64,000 nucleotides of DNA from an uncultured Opitutia bacterium (GTDB taxonomy: Bacteria > Verrucomicrobiota > Verrucomicrobiia > Opitutales > Opitutaceae): the NCBI GenBank assembly GCA_903820035.1, contig CAIJFT010000066.1, positions 1 to 64,000 of the forward strand, written 5' to 3'. Positions within the stretch are counted from its first letter, which is position 1; each line of letters opens with the position of its first letter. The notes beneath the pieces are model-generated. The model had not been told where the DNA came from. It saw only the letters and a program-made list of their open reading frames with translations, and searched no databases. Both the position numbers and the translations under genes were made by a program. Below are positions 9,264 through 18,686 of this stretch, piece after piece.

Positions 9264-10370
9264 ATGAAAACCCGTATTGGCATCCTGACGGGCGGGGGCG
9301 ACTGCCCCGGCCTCAACGCCGTGATCCGCGCCGTGGTAATCGCCGCGGCGAAGCATGGCTGGACCACTTTCGGCTTCCTCGGCGGCTTCGAGGGTTTGCT
9401 CAATCCCGTGCGCGCCAGAGTACTGGACCCCGACGAAATGGACGGGCTGCTTTTCCTCGGCGGCACCATCTTGGGCACGAGTAATTCCGGTCGATTCGCC
9501 GCCAAGGTCGGCCACGGGGAAACCCGGGAAATCGACCCCGGGATCATCGCCGAGGCCAAAGGCAACTACGACCGGCTCGGGTTGCGCGCGCTCGTCGTCG
9601 TCGGCGGGGACGGCTCGCTCTCAATCGCCCAGCAACTCCACGAGGGCGGCGTCCAGGTCGTCGGCGTGCCGAAGACAATCGACAACGACATCGCCGGCAC
9701 GACCTGCACCTTCGGTTTCGATACGGCCGTTTCGTTCGCGACCGACGCGCTCGACCGCCTGCGTTGCACCGCGGCGAGCCACGATCGGGTGCTGGTCTGC
9801 GAAATGATGGGCCGCTACGCCGGCTGGATCACCGCTCACAGCGGCATTGCCGGCGGCGCCGATGCGATCCTCATCCCCGAAATTCCCTTCAGCCTCGAAC
9901 GGGTGTGCACTAAAATCCAGGAACGGGAAGAGGACGGCAAACACCACTCGCTCGTCGTCGTGGCCGAAGGTGCCCGCGAGCAGGGCGGCGGGTTTGTCAC
10001 CGTCGGTGCCCCCGCCCCCGGCATCGGAACCGGCGGCGGCGCCTTCCGCGAAGCGCGCCTGGGCGGAGTCGCCACCATGGTGGCGGATGAAATTCAAAAA
10101 CGCACGGGCAAGGAAACCCGGGTCTGCGTCCTCGGCCATCTCCAGCGCGGCGGTGTGCCCACCACCTTCGACCGCATGCTCTGCACGCGATTCGGCGTCG
10201 GCGCGGTCCGGCTGATTTCCGAGCAACGGTTCGGCGTCATGGTCGCGTACATTCCGCCCGATACGATCGGGATTCCGCTGCCGGACGCCATCGGGCGCCT
10301 CAGCACCGTGCCACCCGACGGCGACATCATCCGCACCGGCCGCGCCCTCGGCATCAGTTTCGGGGACTGA
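9264..10370 (+). CDS. pfkA: 6-phosphofructokinase
   Basis: MKTRIGILTGGGDCPGLNAVIRAVV, GGDGSLSIA, GVPKTIDNDIAGT, MMGRYAGWI, LGHLQRGG; start ATG at 9264. Confidence 0.93.
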   Translation: MKTRIGILTGGGDCPGLNAVIRAVVIAAAKHGWTTFGFLGGFEGLLNPVRARVLDPDEMDGLLFLGGTILGTSNSGRFAAKVGHGETREIDPGIIAEAKGNYDRLGLRALVVVGGDGSLSIAQQLHEGGVQVVGVPKTIDNDIAGTTCTFGFDTAVSFATDALDRLRCTAASHDRVLVCEMMGRYAGWITAHSGIAGGADAILIPEIPFSLERVCTKIQEREEDGKHHSLVVVAEGAREQGGGFVTVGAPAPGIGTGGGAFREARLGGVATMVADEIQKRTGKETRVCVLGHLQRGGVPTTFDRMLCTRFGVGAVRLISEQRFGVMVAYIPPDTIGIPLPDAIGRLSTVPPDGDIIRTGRALGISFGD

Positions 10371-10535
10371 CACCGGTCGCACCCGATCCCGTTACGGCGG
10401 GCCGTATCCGGTCTGCACGGTCGGTCACCCCATAACCGCGGGCGCTCCACCCCGTGGCGATCATCGCCGCCCCCTGCGGGCGGCGCGTGATTTGGAGATT
10501 GGAAGCACACCGGCGGCGGCTTTGCTTCCCTCCCG

Positions 10536-11462
10536 ATGGCCGCCCTCCCCAAGATCAAACTTAAAGCTGAAATCCCCGAGTCGCTGAAGGCCGAAACCGC
10601 CACCACCAAGTGGGGCAAGGTCCTGAGCGTCACCCCCGTGGCGATGACCGTCATTGCCACGATGCTGGCCGGACTGTCCTCGAGCGAAATGACGCGCGCG
10701 CAGTACGAACGCTCCCTTGCCGCCCAACGCCAGTCCAAGGCCGGCGACCAATGGAGTTTTTTCCAGGCCAAGCGGCTCCGCTCCACGGTCCTGCGTTCGA
10801 CCGTCGACGGTTTTATCGTTTCGACCGGAATTCGTCCGCTGGACGTGAATAACCTCCCCGCGCCCAAGGGCGTGGATTCCGCCGTCGTGCAGGTGGCGAC
10901 CACGGCGCTGCGCGATGGCACCGTGCCGAAGGCCCCGGTGGTCATATTCACCCCCGCGGTAAAAGCGGCCCTCGCCGCGCTCGAGGAAGCGAAACCCGAG
11001 GCGGAAATGCTCGCACTGATCGCCACCGTCCCGTCCGAGGTTTTGGATCAGGCCCTCCGCGACGCGCAGACCAACGCGCTCGCGTTCGACGCGCAACTCA
11101 AGCCCGTCAGTCAGGTCATCGACGCTTGGGAGAAACAACTCGCCACCGCCGATCCCGCGCTGCGCCGCGACTTCGTGGCGGCACGCATGAACTACAACGC
11201 CCAGCGCTACGACGCGGAGGCCCGCGCCAACCAGGTGGTCGCAAGCGTCTACGAGTTGCAGGTCCGCTCGAGCAATATCGCCGCCGAACGCCACCACCGG
11301 CGCAGCGGCCGTTTCTTCTACGGGATGCTCGCCGCACAAGTGGCGGTCATCGTCTCCACGTTCGCCATGGCCGCACAGCAGCGGAATCTCCTCTGGTCGA
11401 TCGCGGCCGTCGCCGGCCTCGTGGCCGTGGCGTTCACGCTGTACGTGCTCGTCTACGTCTAG
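10536..11462 (+). CDS. DUF4337-like membrane protein
   Basis: TM segment near N-terminus, QSKAGDQWSFFQAKRLRSTV, two C-terminal TM helices. Confidence 0.75.
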   Translation: MAALPKIKLKAEIPESLKAETATTKWGKVLSVTPVAMTVIATMLAGLSSSEMTRAQYERSLAAQRQSKAGDQWSFFQAKRLRSTVLRSTVDGFIVSTGIRPLDVNNLPAPKGVDSAVVQVATTALRDGTVPKAPVVIFTPAVKAALAALEEAKPEAEMLALIATVPSEVLDQALRDAQTNALAFDAQLKPVSQVIDAWEKQLATADPALRRDFVAARMNYNAQRYDAEARANQVVASVYELQVRSSNIAAERHHRRSGRFFYGMLAAQVAVIVSTFAMAAQQRNLLWSIAAVAGLVAVAFTLYVLVYV

Positions 11463-11511
11463 GCCGCCCCGGTGGGGCCCGAGGCGGACATCGGGCCCGA
11501 CCGGACTGAAC

Positions 11512-12987
11512 TCACCGTCCCGCGGGGCGGTCTGACTCGAATACGACTTTCCCGAGTGGATCGTGGAGGCGCAGGGTGAAGGACGCGCCGGCACCGGTCG
11601 GCTGCACCGCACCCGAGAGGAAACCACCGTGTTTGATGCGCAGGAAGCGGTGCTCCGGCCGCGGCTTTTCTTCATTCCAGCCACCCGCGTGCGCATCGCT
11701 CGCCGCCCCGACGCTCCACTCCTCCAGACCGTTGGCCTTGTCCTGCGAAACATACTGCCAATGCCGGTCGCCGGTGATGATCGTGAGATTCCGGAACTTT
11801 CCGAGCATCGCGCGAACCCGCGCCCCCTCCACGGCAAAGCCGGGATTGGAATAATTGTCATCCTTCTGCGGCCGGTCCGGACCTACGATCGGCGTCGACG
11901 TAATCAGCACGCGAAACGTCGCGTCCGACTCCGCCAGGGTACGCTCCAGCCAGGCCATCTGCGGACCGCCCCAAATCGTCGGATCCTTGCGGCCGGCAGT
12001 TTCCCGCGAAGTCCGAAAATCGCGGCCTTCCACCATCCACACCTGCAGGTGCTTCCCCCAGCGGACCGTACGGTACTTCTCCGCGGTGAGCGCCGTCTGT
12101 TCGTGGAAAATTTGCAGCCCCTGCGCAAACGTGAAGTCCGCCGATTGCCAACCCGGTTCGCTATCGTTGGTCAGCACGTCGTGGTCGTCCTTCATGAAGT
12201 AGCTGCCCACCTGCCGGTGAAAGTCGCGGAGCGTTGGATACCCAAACATCCGCGCCCAGTGGTAACGCGCGAGTTCCGCGTTCACCGCGTGCACCGGACC
12301 GTGGTCGTAATAAACCACGTCACCGGTGTTCACAAAAAAGTCCGGGCGCAGCGCGAGCATCGACGGATAAATCGCGAACCCGTCCGGCCGGTCGCGATCT
12401 TCGTATTGCTGGCAGGTCATCACCGCAAAGGAAACCGCCGCCGCCTTCGCCGGCGCGGGCGCCGTCACAAACCCACCCGACACGGCCTGACCCGCGGCCC
12501 CGTCGGGCCCGACGCGGCACAGCACGTCCAACTCATAACGCGTCCCCGGCTGCAGCCCGGTCAACGCGATCTGCGCGGTGAAGTCCTGCCGCGGGTCGAC
12601 GTCGCGCCACGGCGCCGTCACCCAGGCGGACGTACCCGCAATTCGATGACGCACTTGCACCTGACCGGCCGCCCCGGTCACGGCCCCGCGGATCGAGGTG
12701 AGATCGACGCCCGCGGGAAACGTGATTTCCGGACGCACGTTGACGTAGGTCGCGTTATCCTTGAACGGCACCTCCGCGCCGGTCGTACGGTTGAAGAGTT
12801 TGGTGACCGGCAGCGGACCGTCCGCCGGCACGGCCTCGGCGGCCCGGGTCAGCCGCGCCCAAACCACGATCCCGGTCGCGGTTGGTTCGCTGAGCTTGAT
12901 GCCGGTGCCTTGGTAGACGCCCGCCGAGAAGGCGGCCGGGAGGGAAAGCCCAAGGAGGAGGGCAGTGAACGCGACGGGGAGTTTCAT
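11512..12987 (-). CDS. phoD: Alkaline phosphatase D (PhoD) family protein
   Basis: Signal peptide; VVWARLT, FFVNTGDVVYYDHGP, FMKDDHDVLTNDSEPG, ITGDRHWQYVS metal-binding motifs. Confidence 0.9.
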   Translation of the reverse strand: MKLPVAFTALLLGLSLPAAFSAGVYQGTGIKLSEPTATGIVVWARLTRAAEAVPADGPLPVTKLFNRTTGAEVPFKDNATYVNVRPEITFPAGVDLTSIRGAVTGAAGQVQVRHRIAGTSAWVTAPWRDVDPRQDFTAQIALTGLQPGTRYELDVLCRVGPDGAAGQAVSGGFVTAPAPAKAAAVSFAVMTCQQYEDRDRPDGFAIYPSMLALRPDFFVNTGDVVYYDHGPVHAVNAELARYHWARMFGYPTLRDFHRQVGSYFMKDDHDVLTNDSEPGWQSADFTFAQGLQIFHEQTALTAEKYRTVRWGKHLQVWMVEGRDFRTSRETAGRKDPTIWGGPQMAWLERTLAESDATFRVLITSTPIVGPDRPQKDDNYSNPGFAVEGARVRAMLGKFRNLTIITGDRHWQYVSQDKANGLEEWSVGAASDAHAGGWNEEKPRPEHRFLRIKHGGFLSGAVQPTGAGASFTLRLHDPLGKVVFESDRPAGR

Positions 12988-13140
12988 GGGGGTAGGACGG
13001 AATTGGCTGCCCCTGAACGTCTGGAGCGCACCAACGCGGTCCAGCTTTTTCCCACCCCGGTGGGGCCCGATGTCCCATCGGACCGGTTCAATCCGGAATT
13101 CCCACCGAACTAACCCGAGGCGGGCATCGGATGCCTGCCG

Positions 13141-13881
13141 CTACTCTGGCTTGGCGACGGGCGCGGCTTCCTCGACGCGCGGGCGCAACTTCAGGATCTG
13201 GGTCTCGGACGGCCCGGTCTTGCCACCACGGCGAATCCGCACGGTGACCGGAATCTCTTCCACGGCCGGAACCCCGAGGCGGGAGAGCATCGGGCTGGTC
13301 TCAACCGGCTCGCCCGGCGGCAGCGTAAGCTTGGCCGGTTGCACGACGAAGTTACCCAGCGTTGAATTGAAATCCAAGACCTCGACCTCCACCGGCTGAT
13401 CGCCGTGGTTGGTCAACCGCAGCCGCAATTGCACGGGCTGCGCGTTGCTGGCCCGGATCGCGGGACCCCGCGGATTTGCCGGTACGCTCTCGGCGGGCGC
13501 GGATCCTTCTCCACCGCCGCGACGTTCGCCACCGCCCCGGGATCCACCCCCGCGACGTCCCCCACCGCCGCCGCCGCCCAAGCCGCCGCTAAACCCGCCG
13601 GCGCCACGACCACCGCGACCACCCTCGGGGCCGGCCGGATTGCGCCACTCCACGTCGGACTTCGCCAACATCGCCTCGGCGGTGAGTTGCTCCGCGAAAA
13701 ACGCGGCCTGCGCGTCCATCGGTTTCGGATCCGTCTGGGCGAGTTCGCCACTCGACGTCATTGGTGCCCCACCCGTGCCAACCCCACGACCGCGCGGGGG
13801 CGGGGTCTCGCAACCGGACAGGAACAGCCCGGCGGCGGTAATCGTGGCAAACGCGGTGAAGAGCGGGCGGAAGGACAACAT
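13141..13881 (-). CDS. Predicted lipoprotein with Gly/Arg-rich low-complexity segment
   Basis: Lipobox ...AAGLFLSGCETPPP from internal ATG at 13881; GGRGGRGAGGFSGGLGGGGGGGRRGGGSRGGGERRGGGEG. Confidence 0.75.
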   Translation of the reverse strand: MLSFRPLFTAFATITAAGLFLSGCETPPPRGRGVGTGGAPMTSSGELAQTDPKPMDAQAAFFAEQLTAEAMLAKSDVEWRNPAGPEGGRGGRGAGGFSGGLGGGGGGGRRGGGSRGGGERRGGGEGSAPAESVPANPRGPAIRASNAQPVQLRLRLTNHGDQPVEVEVLDFNSTLGNFVVQPAKLTLPPGEPVETSPMLSRLGVPAVEEIPVTVRIRRGGKTGPSETQILKLRPRVEEAAPVAKPE

Positions 13882-13999
13882 AGACGGGGGGATGCTGCCA
13901 CCGTCTGACCCGCCGCGTCCAGTTTGGTTCACCGCGAATCAGCATTCGCGCCACCGGCCGGACGCTTTGCCCGGACCCTAAACCGGTTCCAAGATTGCT

Positions 14000-14033
14000 G
14001 TAGCCGGGTTTGCGCCGGAGGCGAACACATGGT
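14000..14033. repeat. Module A dispersed element, divergent copy
   Basis: gtagccgggtttgcgccggaggcgaacacatggt resembles the reverse complement of the 21114/33787 copies. Confidence 0.5.
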
Positions 14034-14102
14034 CGCGGCTGCGGTCCACGTGTTCGCGGCGCTCCAACGCGGCCACGAAACGTCTGCCACCGCCGCTCCC
14101 GT

Positions 14103-17100
14103 TCAATAATCCAGGCGGGCGGTGAGCGTGAAGCTGATCGGCGTGCGGTAGGCGAAACCAGCGGGTACCGTGTACACCGCGGGCGACGTCACGTCGGCGT
14201 TGCGATTGCGTAGAATCGTATTCGACGTCTGGCCGCCGGGCAGGTTCACGAAGTACATCGGCGTCGTGTTATTCAGCAGATTCTGGATGTTCAGGTTCAA
14301 CCCGAGCGAGCGACGCCCCTGGAGTTTCCAGGTGTAACCGAAACGCGCATCCGCGGTCGTATACGGCTTCGATTGCACCGGCGTGTAAGCGTCCACCGTG
14401 GGATCATCGATCGAGGCAGCCGGATTCGCCGGATTCACAATCGTATCGGCACCGCGGTAGCCGACCACCATCTTGCCGCGGTAATGCAGGCCGAAACCGG
14501 CCGACAGACCCTTCAGCTTACCGGTGCGCAACGTGTAGTCGGTGCCGAGGTTGGCGGTATAGTCAGTCGCACCCGCGAGCTTCTGCGCCCCGGTCACAAG
14601 GTTCGGAATCACGCTCGTCTGGATCGTGTTCCACGCGTTCGCCGCGTTGTTGACCGCGCCGACGTTGATGCGCGCGGGGTCATTCACCGCCGGGTTGATG
14701 GAAGCCACGTTGCCCGCGCTGATCAAAACGCCGGCGTCGGCGAGAATCTGGCGCACCACGGGATCCTTCGCCGCGATGAAGGCGCGACTGTCGGGCGCGA
14801 TGTCCTTCTGCGTGCCCGACGTGTGGGCGACGTTGAACAACAGGCGCCACGAGGTGGTGAGGTTCGCGGTGGTTTCAAACTCGATGCCCTTTGAGGTCTG
14901 CGTCTGCGTGTCGCGAACGACCGCGGGGAGCAGGCCCTCGTTGCGGATATTGCGACCGCCGGGGCTGAGATCGCCGATGATCGGCGTGCTGAAAATGGTG
15001 TTGTAGCTACCGATGAGACCGCCGGGAGAATTCACCGGCGAGAGATTTTGGTGCGACGTGAACCAGCCGAGGCTCATCGACATCCGCCCGCCGAGGGGAT
15101 TCAGGCGGAGACCGGCGTCGATGCCGCGGGCGGCGGACGGCGGCAGCAGCGAACTGTCGAGGCGTTGCACGAGCAGGTTTGGGTTAAACGTGGTCGCAAG
15201 GTTGCCATACAAGCCGAGCCACTTGGTGACGTTCAACGTGGCGCCGCTCGAAAAGGTATTGGAGGCCACGTTGAGCGCGGGCGGATTATAGTCATCCCGG
15301 AAGCGGTCGCTGGCGTACTGCGGCTGCGGCAAAATACTGCCGGCGGCCACCGTCGCGGTCGCCGGAACCGTGAGGCGCGGACGGTTGTCCGCCGGCTGGG
15401 CGGGACCGGTCGCCTGCCCGGCGGCGTTTTTCGGGATGTAGGTCAGCGTGGTCCAATCCTTCGGCGCCGCCGGCTTGAAGGTGATCGTGCTCCCGTTCCA
15501 ACCCGTCGGATAATCGCCCGGCAGGAGGGTGTTGCGCGTCTCCAGGTTGGTAATGTCGCGACGGACCGCACCGATCAGCACGAGGCGGTTTTTGAACAGG
15601 CTCATATTGGCGGCCGCCATGACGTGCTTAAACTTCGTGATGTTGTCCGCGCTGTTGTCCTTGCGGGTCGCATCGAGCACGTGCTGGGGCGTGACGATCG
15701 CCGTGGTGCCGTCGGGATTGCGCAGGGTCATCGGGCCCTGGTCGGTGCGGTAAAAGTCACGGCCACCCTGGTTAAAATAGAGCCGGTGCCACAGCGCGGC
15801 ACTCGTCTGCGACTGCGACCAATAGCGCGCATCGGGACCGATGCTCTGCAGTGGCAGCAGATACAAGTAGCTGCGCTTGGCCTGCAGCTGGTAGTTAGCG
15901 CCGCCGCCGAGGGCGAACTGGAAGCGACCGATGCCGGTCTCCTTGATATAGGCGGCGGAAGCGCGGGCGCTGCTCAGCTCGTAGTTGCGGAGGTTTTGGT
16001 AGCTCCAGAATTCGGTGTAGGGCTGGCGGAAGTTCGGATTCGGCGCGCCATTGGGAAGCGTCTGCGTGATGTCGATGTAAACGGTGTTGGCACCGCGGTT
16101 GATGGCGTTGTTACCGTCGATGCGGACCTTGTTGGTGTCGCCGGCGACTTCGAAGAAGAGCGACTCGCCGATCTGATGGTTCAAGGTGAGCGAGACGTCC
16201 TTGGCGACCTGCGCGAGCGTGGGCTTCTTACTGGTCCACAGATTCGTCGTCGACGGCTGCGGAATCCGGAAGCCGGGCGAACCCGCGAGAACCGCGTCGT
16301 AGCGGCCGTCCGGCACTTCAAAGCCATCGAGCATCGGCTGGCCGGCGAAACTGACGCTCGCGCTGGTGATGACCTTGCCGCCGATGAGATTGCGGTTGGC
16401 GGCAGTGCCGTTGCCGGCAGCGCCCTTCGTGCGGAGCACGTTGGCAAAATTCTGTACGTCGGCGGAGCCGAACGCGGTCGGGTCGTAAACCCAGAGCGGG
16501 GCGAAGGCGGGGTTGGCGTTGTTGGTGCCGTAGGCGACGCCGGACGCAGCCTGCTGCGCGGCCGTCGGAGCGTTGGCCGGCAAGATGGCGCCGCCGTAGG
16601 TCGTTTTGCCGTCCCAGGCCGAGACCTGGTCGGTGAGAAAAGTGGGGAAGGTCTTCTGCGACGACTCCGCGTACTCGCCCTCGGCGCGCAAGGTCGTGGC
16701 CGGGGTGAGCCGGTAGGTGCCCGTCAGGAAGATGGCCTTTTTCTTGCGCCATTCGTTGTCGCGCCAGGTGTCGCCGCTGTCCCACATCGCCGCGACGCGC
16801 ACCGCGGCCTTGGGGCTGATCGGCTCGTTCACATCCACGGTCGCGCGGAGTTTATTCCAGGAGCCGAACTGCAACTGCGCCTGACGGATCGTCCGGCCGG
16901 TCAGCGCCTGCTTGGTGACTGCGGTCGGGGTGCCGCCGAATTGGGCGGCGCCGAAGAGAATCGCGTTGGGTCCGCGGGCGAAGTCAAAGCGGTCGAGCGC
17001 GTAGCTGTCGGTGTTGTGGTTGAACGGGAAAAAATTCCGCATCGGGTAGTTCGACTCGCCGGGAGCCGCGCCGCGGATCGTGATGTTCAGCGCGGGCGAA

Positions 17101-17462
17101 AAGCCGAAGCCCTGGTCAACGTTATTCCCCGGGTTGTAGGTCGTGTTCACCGACCACTCCATCGCCTGCGTGAGGTCGGTGATGTTAAAGGCGTCGAGGA
17201 ATTCCTTGGTCAGCACCGAGTAGGCGACCGGCGTGTCCTTGAGCGCCGTATTGAGCCGCCCGCCGGCGAGCGCACTCGTGGCGACAAAGCCCTCGTCGCG
17301 GCTGGTGTTGACCTCGAATGGCGAAAGCTTGAGCACCGAGGCATCCGCGGTAACGGCAGCCGGGGCCGGGGCCACCTGAGCCCCGAGCGGGGCGGCCAGC
17401 AGCAAGAGTACGGCGACGGGAGGAACCCGCAGGATCGAGGTGAAACGGAAGGACGAGGTCAT
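14103..17462 (-). CDS. TonB-dependent receptor
   Basis: Signal peptide; LSPFEVNTSRDEGFVATSALAGGRLNTALKDTPVAYSVLTKEFLD plug, typical of verrucomicrobial TBDRs; C-terminal SFTLTARLDY. Confidence 0.92.
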   Translation of the reverse strand: MTSSFRFTSILRVPPVAVLLLLAAPLGAQVAPAPAAVTADASVLKLSPFEVNTSRDEGFVATSALAGGRLNTALKDTPVAYSVLTKEFLDAFNITDLTQAMEWSVNTTYNPGNNVDQGFGFSPALNITIRGAAPGESNYPMRNFFPFNHNTDSYALDRFDFARGPNAILFGAAQFGGTPTAVTKQALTGRTIRQAQLQFGSWNKLRATVDVNEPISPKAAVRVAAMWDSGDTWRDNEWRKKKAIFLTGTYRLTPATTLRAEGEYAESSQKTFPTFLTDQVSAWDGKTTYGGAILPANAPTAAQQAASGVAYGTNNANPAFAPLWVYDPTAFGSADVQNFANVLRTKGAAGNGTAANRNLIGGKVITSASVSFAGQPMLDGFEVPDGRYDAVLAGSPGFRIPQPSTTNLWTSKKPTLAQVAKDVSLTLNHQIGESLFFEVAGDTNKVRIDGNNAINRGANTVYIDITQTLPNGAPNPNFRQPYTEFWSYQNLRNYELSSARASAAYIKETGIGRFQFALGGGANYQLQAKRSYLYLLPLQSIGPDARYWSQSQTSAALWHRLYFNQGGRDFYRTDQGPMTLRNPDGTTAIVTPQHVLDATRKDNSADNITKFKHVMAAANMSLFKNRLVLIGAVRRDITNLETRNTLLPGDYPTGWNGSTITFKPAAPKDWTTLTYIPKNAAGQATGPAQPADNRPRLTVPATATVAAGSILPQPQYASDRFRDDYNPPALNVASNTFSSGATLNVTKWLGLYGNLATTFNPNLLVQRLDSSLLPPSAARGIDAGLRLNPLGGRMSMSLGWFTSHQNLSPVNSPGGLIGSYNTIFSTPIIGDLSPGGRNIRNEGLLPAVVRDTQTQTSKGIEFETTANLTTSWRLLFNVAHTSGTQKDIAPDSRAFIAAKDPVVRQILADAGVLISAGNVASINPAVNDPARINVGAVNNAANAWNTIQTSVIPNLVTGAQKLAGATDYTANLGTDYTLRTGKLKGLSAGFGLHYRGKMVVGYRGADTIVNPANPAASIDDPTVDAYTPVQSKPYTTADARFGYTWKLQGRRSLGLNLNIQNLLNNTTPMYFVNLPGGQTSNTILRNRNADVTSPAVYTVPAGFAYRTPISFTLTARLDY

Positions 17463-17588
17463 AGGGAAAAGAGGGCGACGGCGACATGCCGTACGCGGTG
17501 GAGGGGTGGCGACCGGCGGAAACGCGACAGACGTCCCTACCGTTCTGGCAGCGAAAGGCCGGGGGGCTTTGGCTTCGACACCTTTCTT

Positions 17589-17603
17589 GCGTTACTGTAA
17601 CGC
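17589..17603. promoter_or_regulatory. Candidate LacI-family operator
   Basis: Perfect inverted repeat GCGTTAC-T-GTAACGC in the divergent intergenic region, 9 bp upstream of the proposed lacI-type GTG start. Confidence 0.65.
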
Positions 17604-17611
17604 ATCGGCCC

Positions 17612-18634
17612 GTGAAACGTGTACCCCGCCCCGAGAAAAAAACCGGCGCCACCCTGCGCCAGGTCGCCGCGGCGGCCGGGGTGAGCCAGATGACGGTCTC
17701 CCGCGCGCGGGGCGGCCGCGGGCGGATCGCCGAGGCGACCCGGCGGCGAATTGCGCAACTCGCCGCCGAACTCGGATACCGGCCCGACCCGCAGATCACG
17801 AAGCTCATGCACCACCTGCGGGCGCGACGGGCCGGGCGGTTCCAAAGCGTGCTGGTGGGCCTCACGAACCGGCGGCCGGACGAACGCGAGGCCTACACCC
17901 GCGCGCTGATCGAAGGCGCCCAGCTTCAGGCATCGGCCCGGGGCTATGGCTTCGAAGTCATGCCGCTGCCGGCCGAGCCCGACGGCCGCGCCGGCTTGCA
18001 GCGCATGTTGCGCAGCCGCGGCGTGGAAGGGTTGTTGCTGTTGCCGTTGCGGTCGCCTTCGGACCTGTCCGAGGTGCTCGACTGGCGGGAGTTTTCAACG
18101 GTCGCCGCCTCGGCGAGCATCACCGGCCCGGCCGTGCCGCGCGTGATCCCGCATCATTTCGCGAACACCCTGCTGCTCTGCCGCACGCTGGCGGCGCGCG
18201 GACACCGGCGCATCGGGCTGGTGATTCCCGCGGATCACGATCTGCGCAGCGCGCACGGTTTCACCGCCGCCGTTACCTGGCACGGCCTGAACGAGGCCCC
18301 CTCCCCCATCCCGCCACTCGTGACTCGGGGAGATTTCACCGCCGCGTTGCGCTCGTGGCACACGCGCCACCGCCCCGACGTAATCATCACGCATGAACTC
18401 GGCTCGGCCCGCGAGTGCGCGCGAATCCTGGGTCGTCGGCTGGGCGGTTCTCCGCCCTTCGTTCTCACCAGTCTGCCGGGCGGAGGCGCCAGCGGAGTCG
18501 CCGGCATCGATGAACGTCCGGGCGCCATCGGCGCCGCGGCGGTCGACCTCCTGGCCAATCTGGTGGAGCGCCGACTCAAGGGGCTACCCGAGTCCCCGAC
18601 GTCCACCCTGCTGACCGGTCAATTGAGCGAGTGA
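17612..18634 (+). CDS. LacI-family transcriptional regulator
   Basis: HTH ATLRQVAAAAGVSQMTVSRARGGRGRIAEATRRRIAQLAAELGYRPD; GTG start preferred over upstream ATG 17486, which would place the operator inside the gene. Confidence 0.88.
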   Translation: MKRVPRPEKKTGATLRQVAAAAGVSQMTVSRARGGRGRIAEATRRRIAQLAAELGYRPDPQITKLMHHLRARRAGRFQSVLVGLTNRRPDEREAYTRALIEGAQLQASARGYGFEVMPLPAEPDGRAGLQRMLRSRGVEGLLLLPLRSPSDLSEVLDWREFSTVAASASITGPAVPRVIPHHFANTLLLCRTLAARGHRRIGLVIPADHDLRSAHGFTAAVTWHGLNEAPSPIPPLVTRGDFTAALRSWHTRHRPDVIITHELGSARECARILGRRLGGSPPFVLTSLPGGGASGVAGIDERPGAIGAAAVDLLANLVERRLKGLPESPTSTLLTGQLSE

Positions 18635-18686
18635 CTCCGCCCGCGCCGGTCCGTGGCAGGACCGGCCGGCGGGCCGAGGCCCCGGC

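Noticed and set aside
10465-10485. CGCCGCCC-cctgc-GGGCGGCG hairpin
   Set aside because: Short GC-only stems are expected by chance at this base composition; no recurrence noticed
15048-17600. 850-aa plus-strand ORF
   Set aside because: Antisense to TBDR 14103..17462, no domain signal
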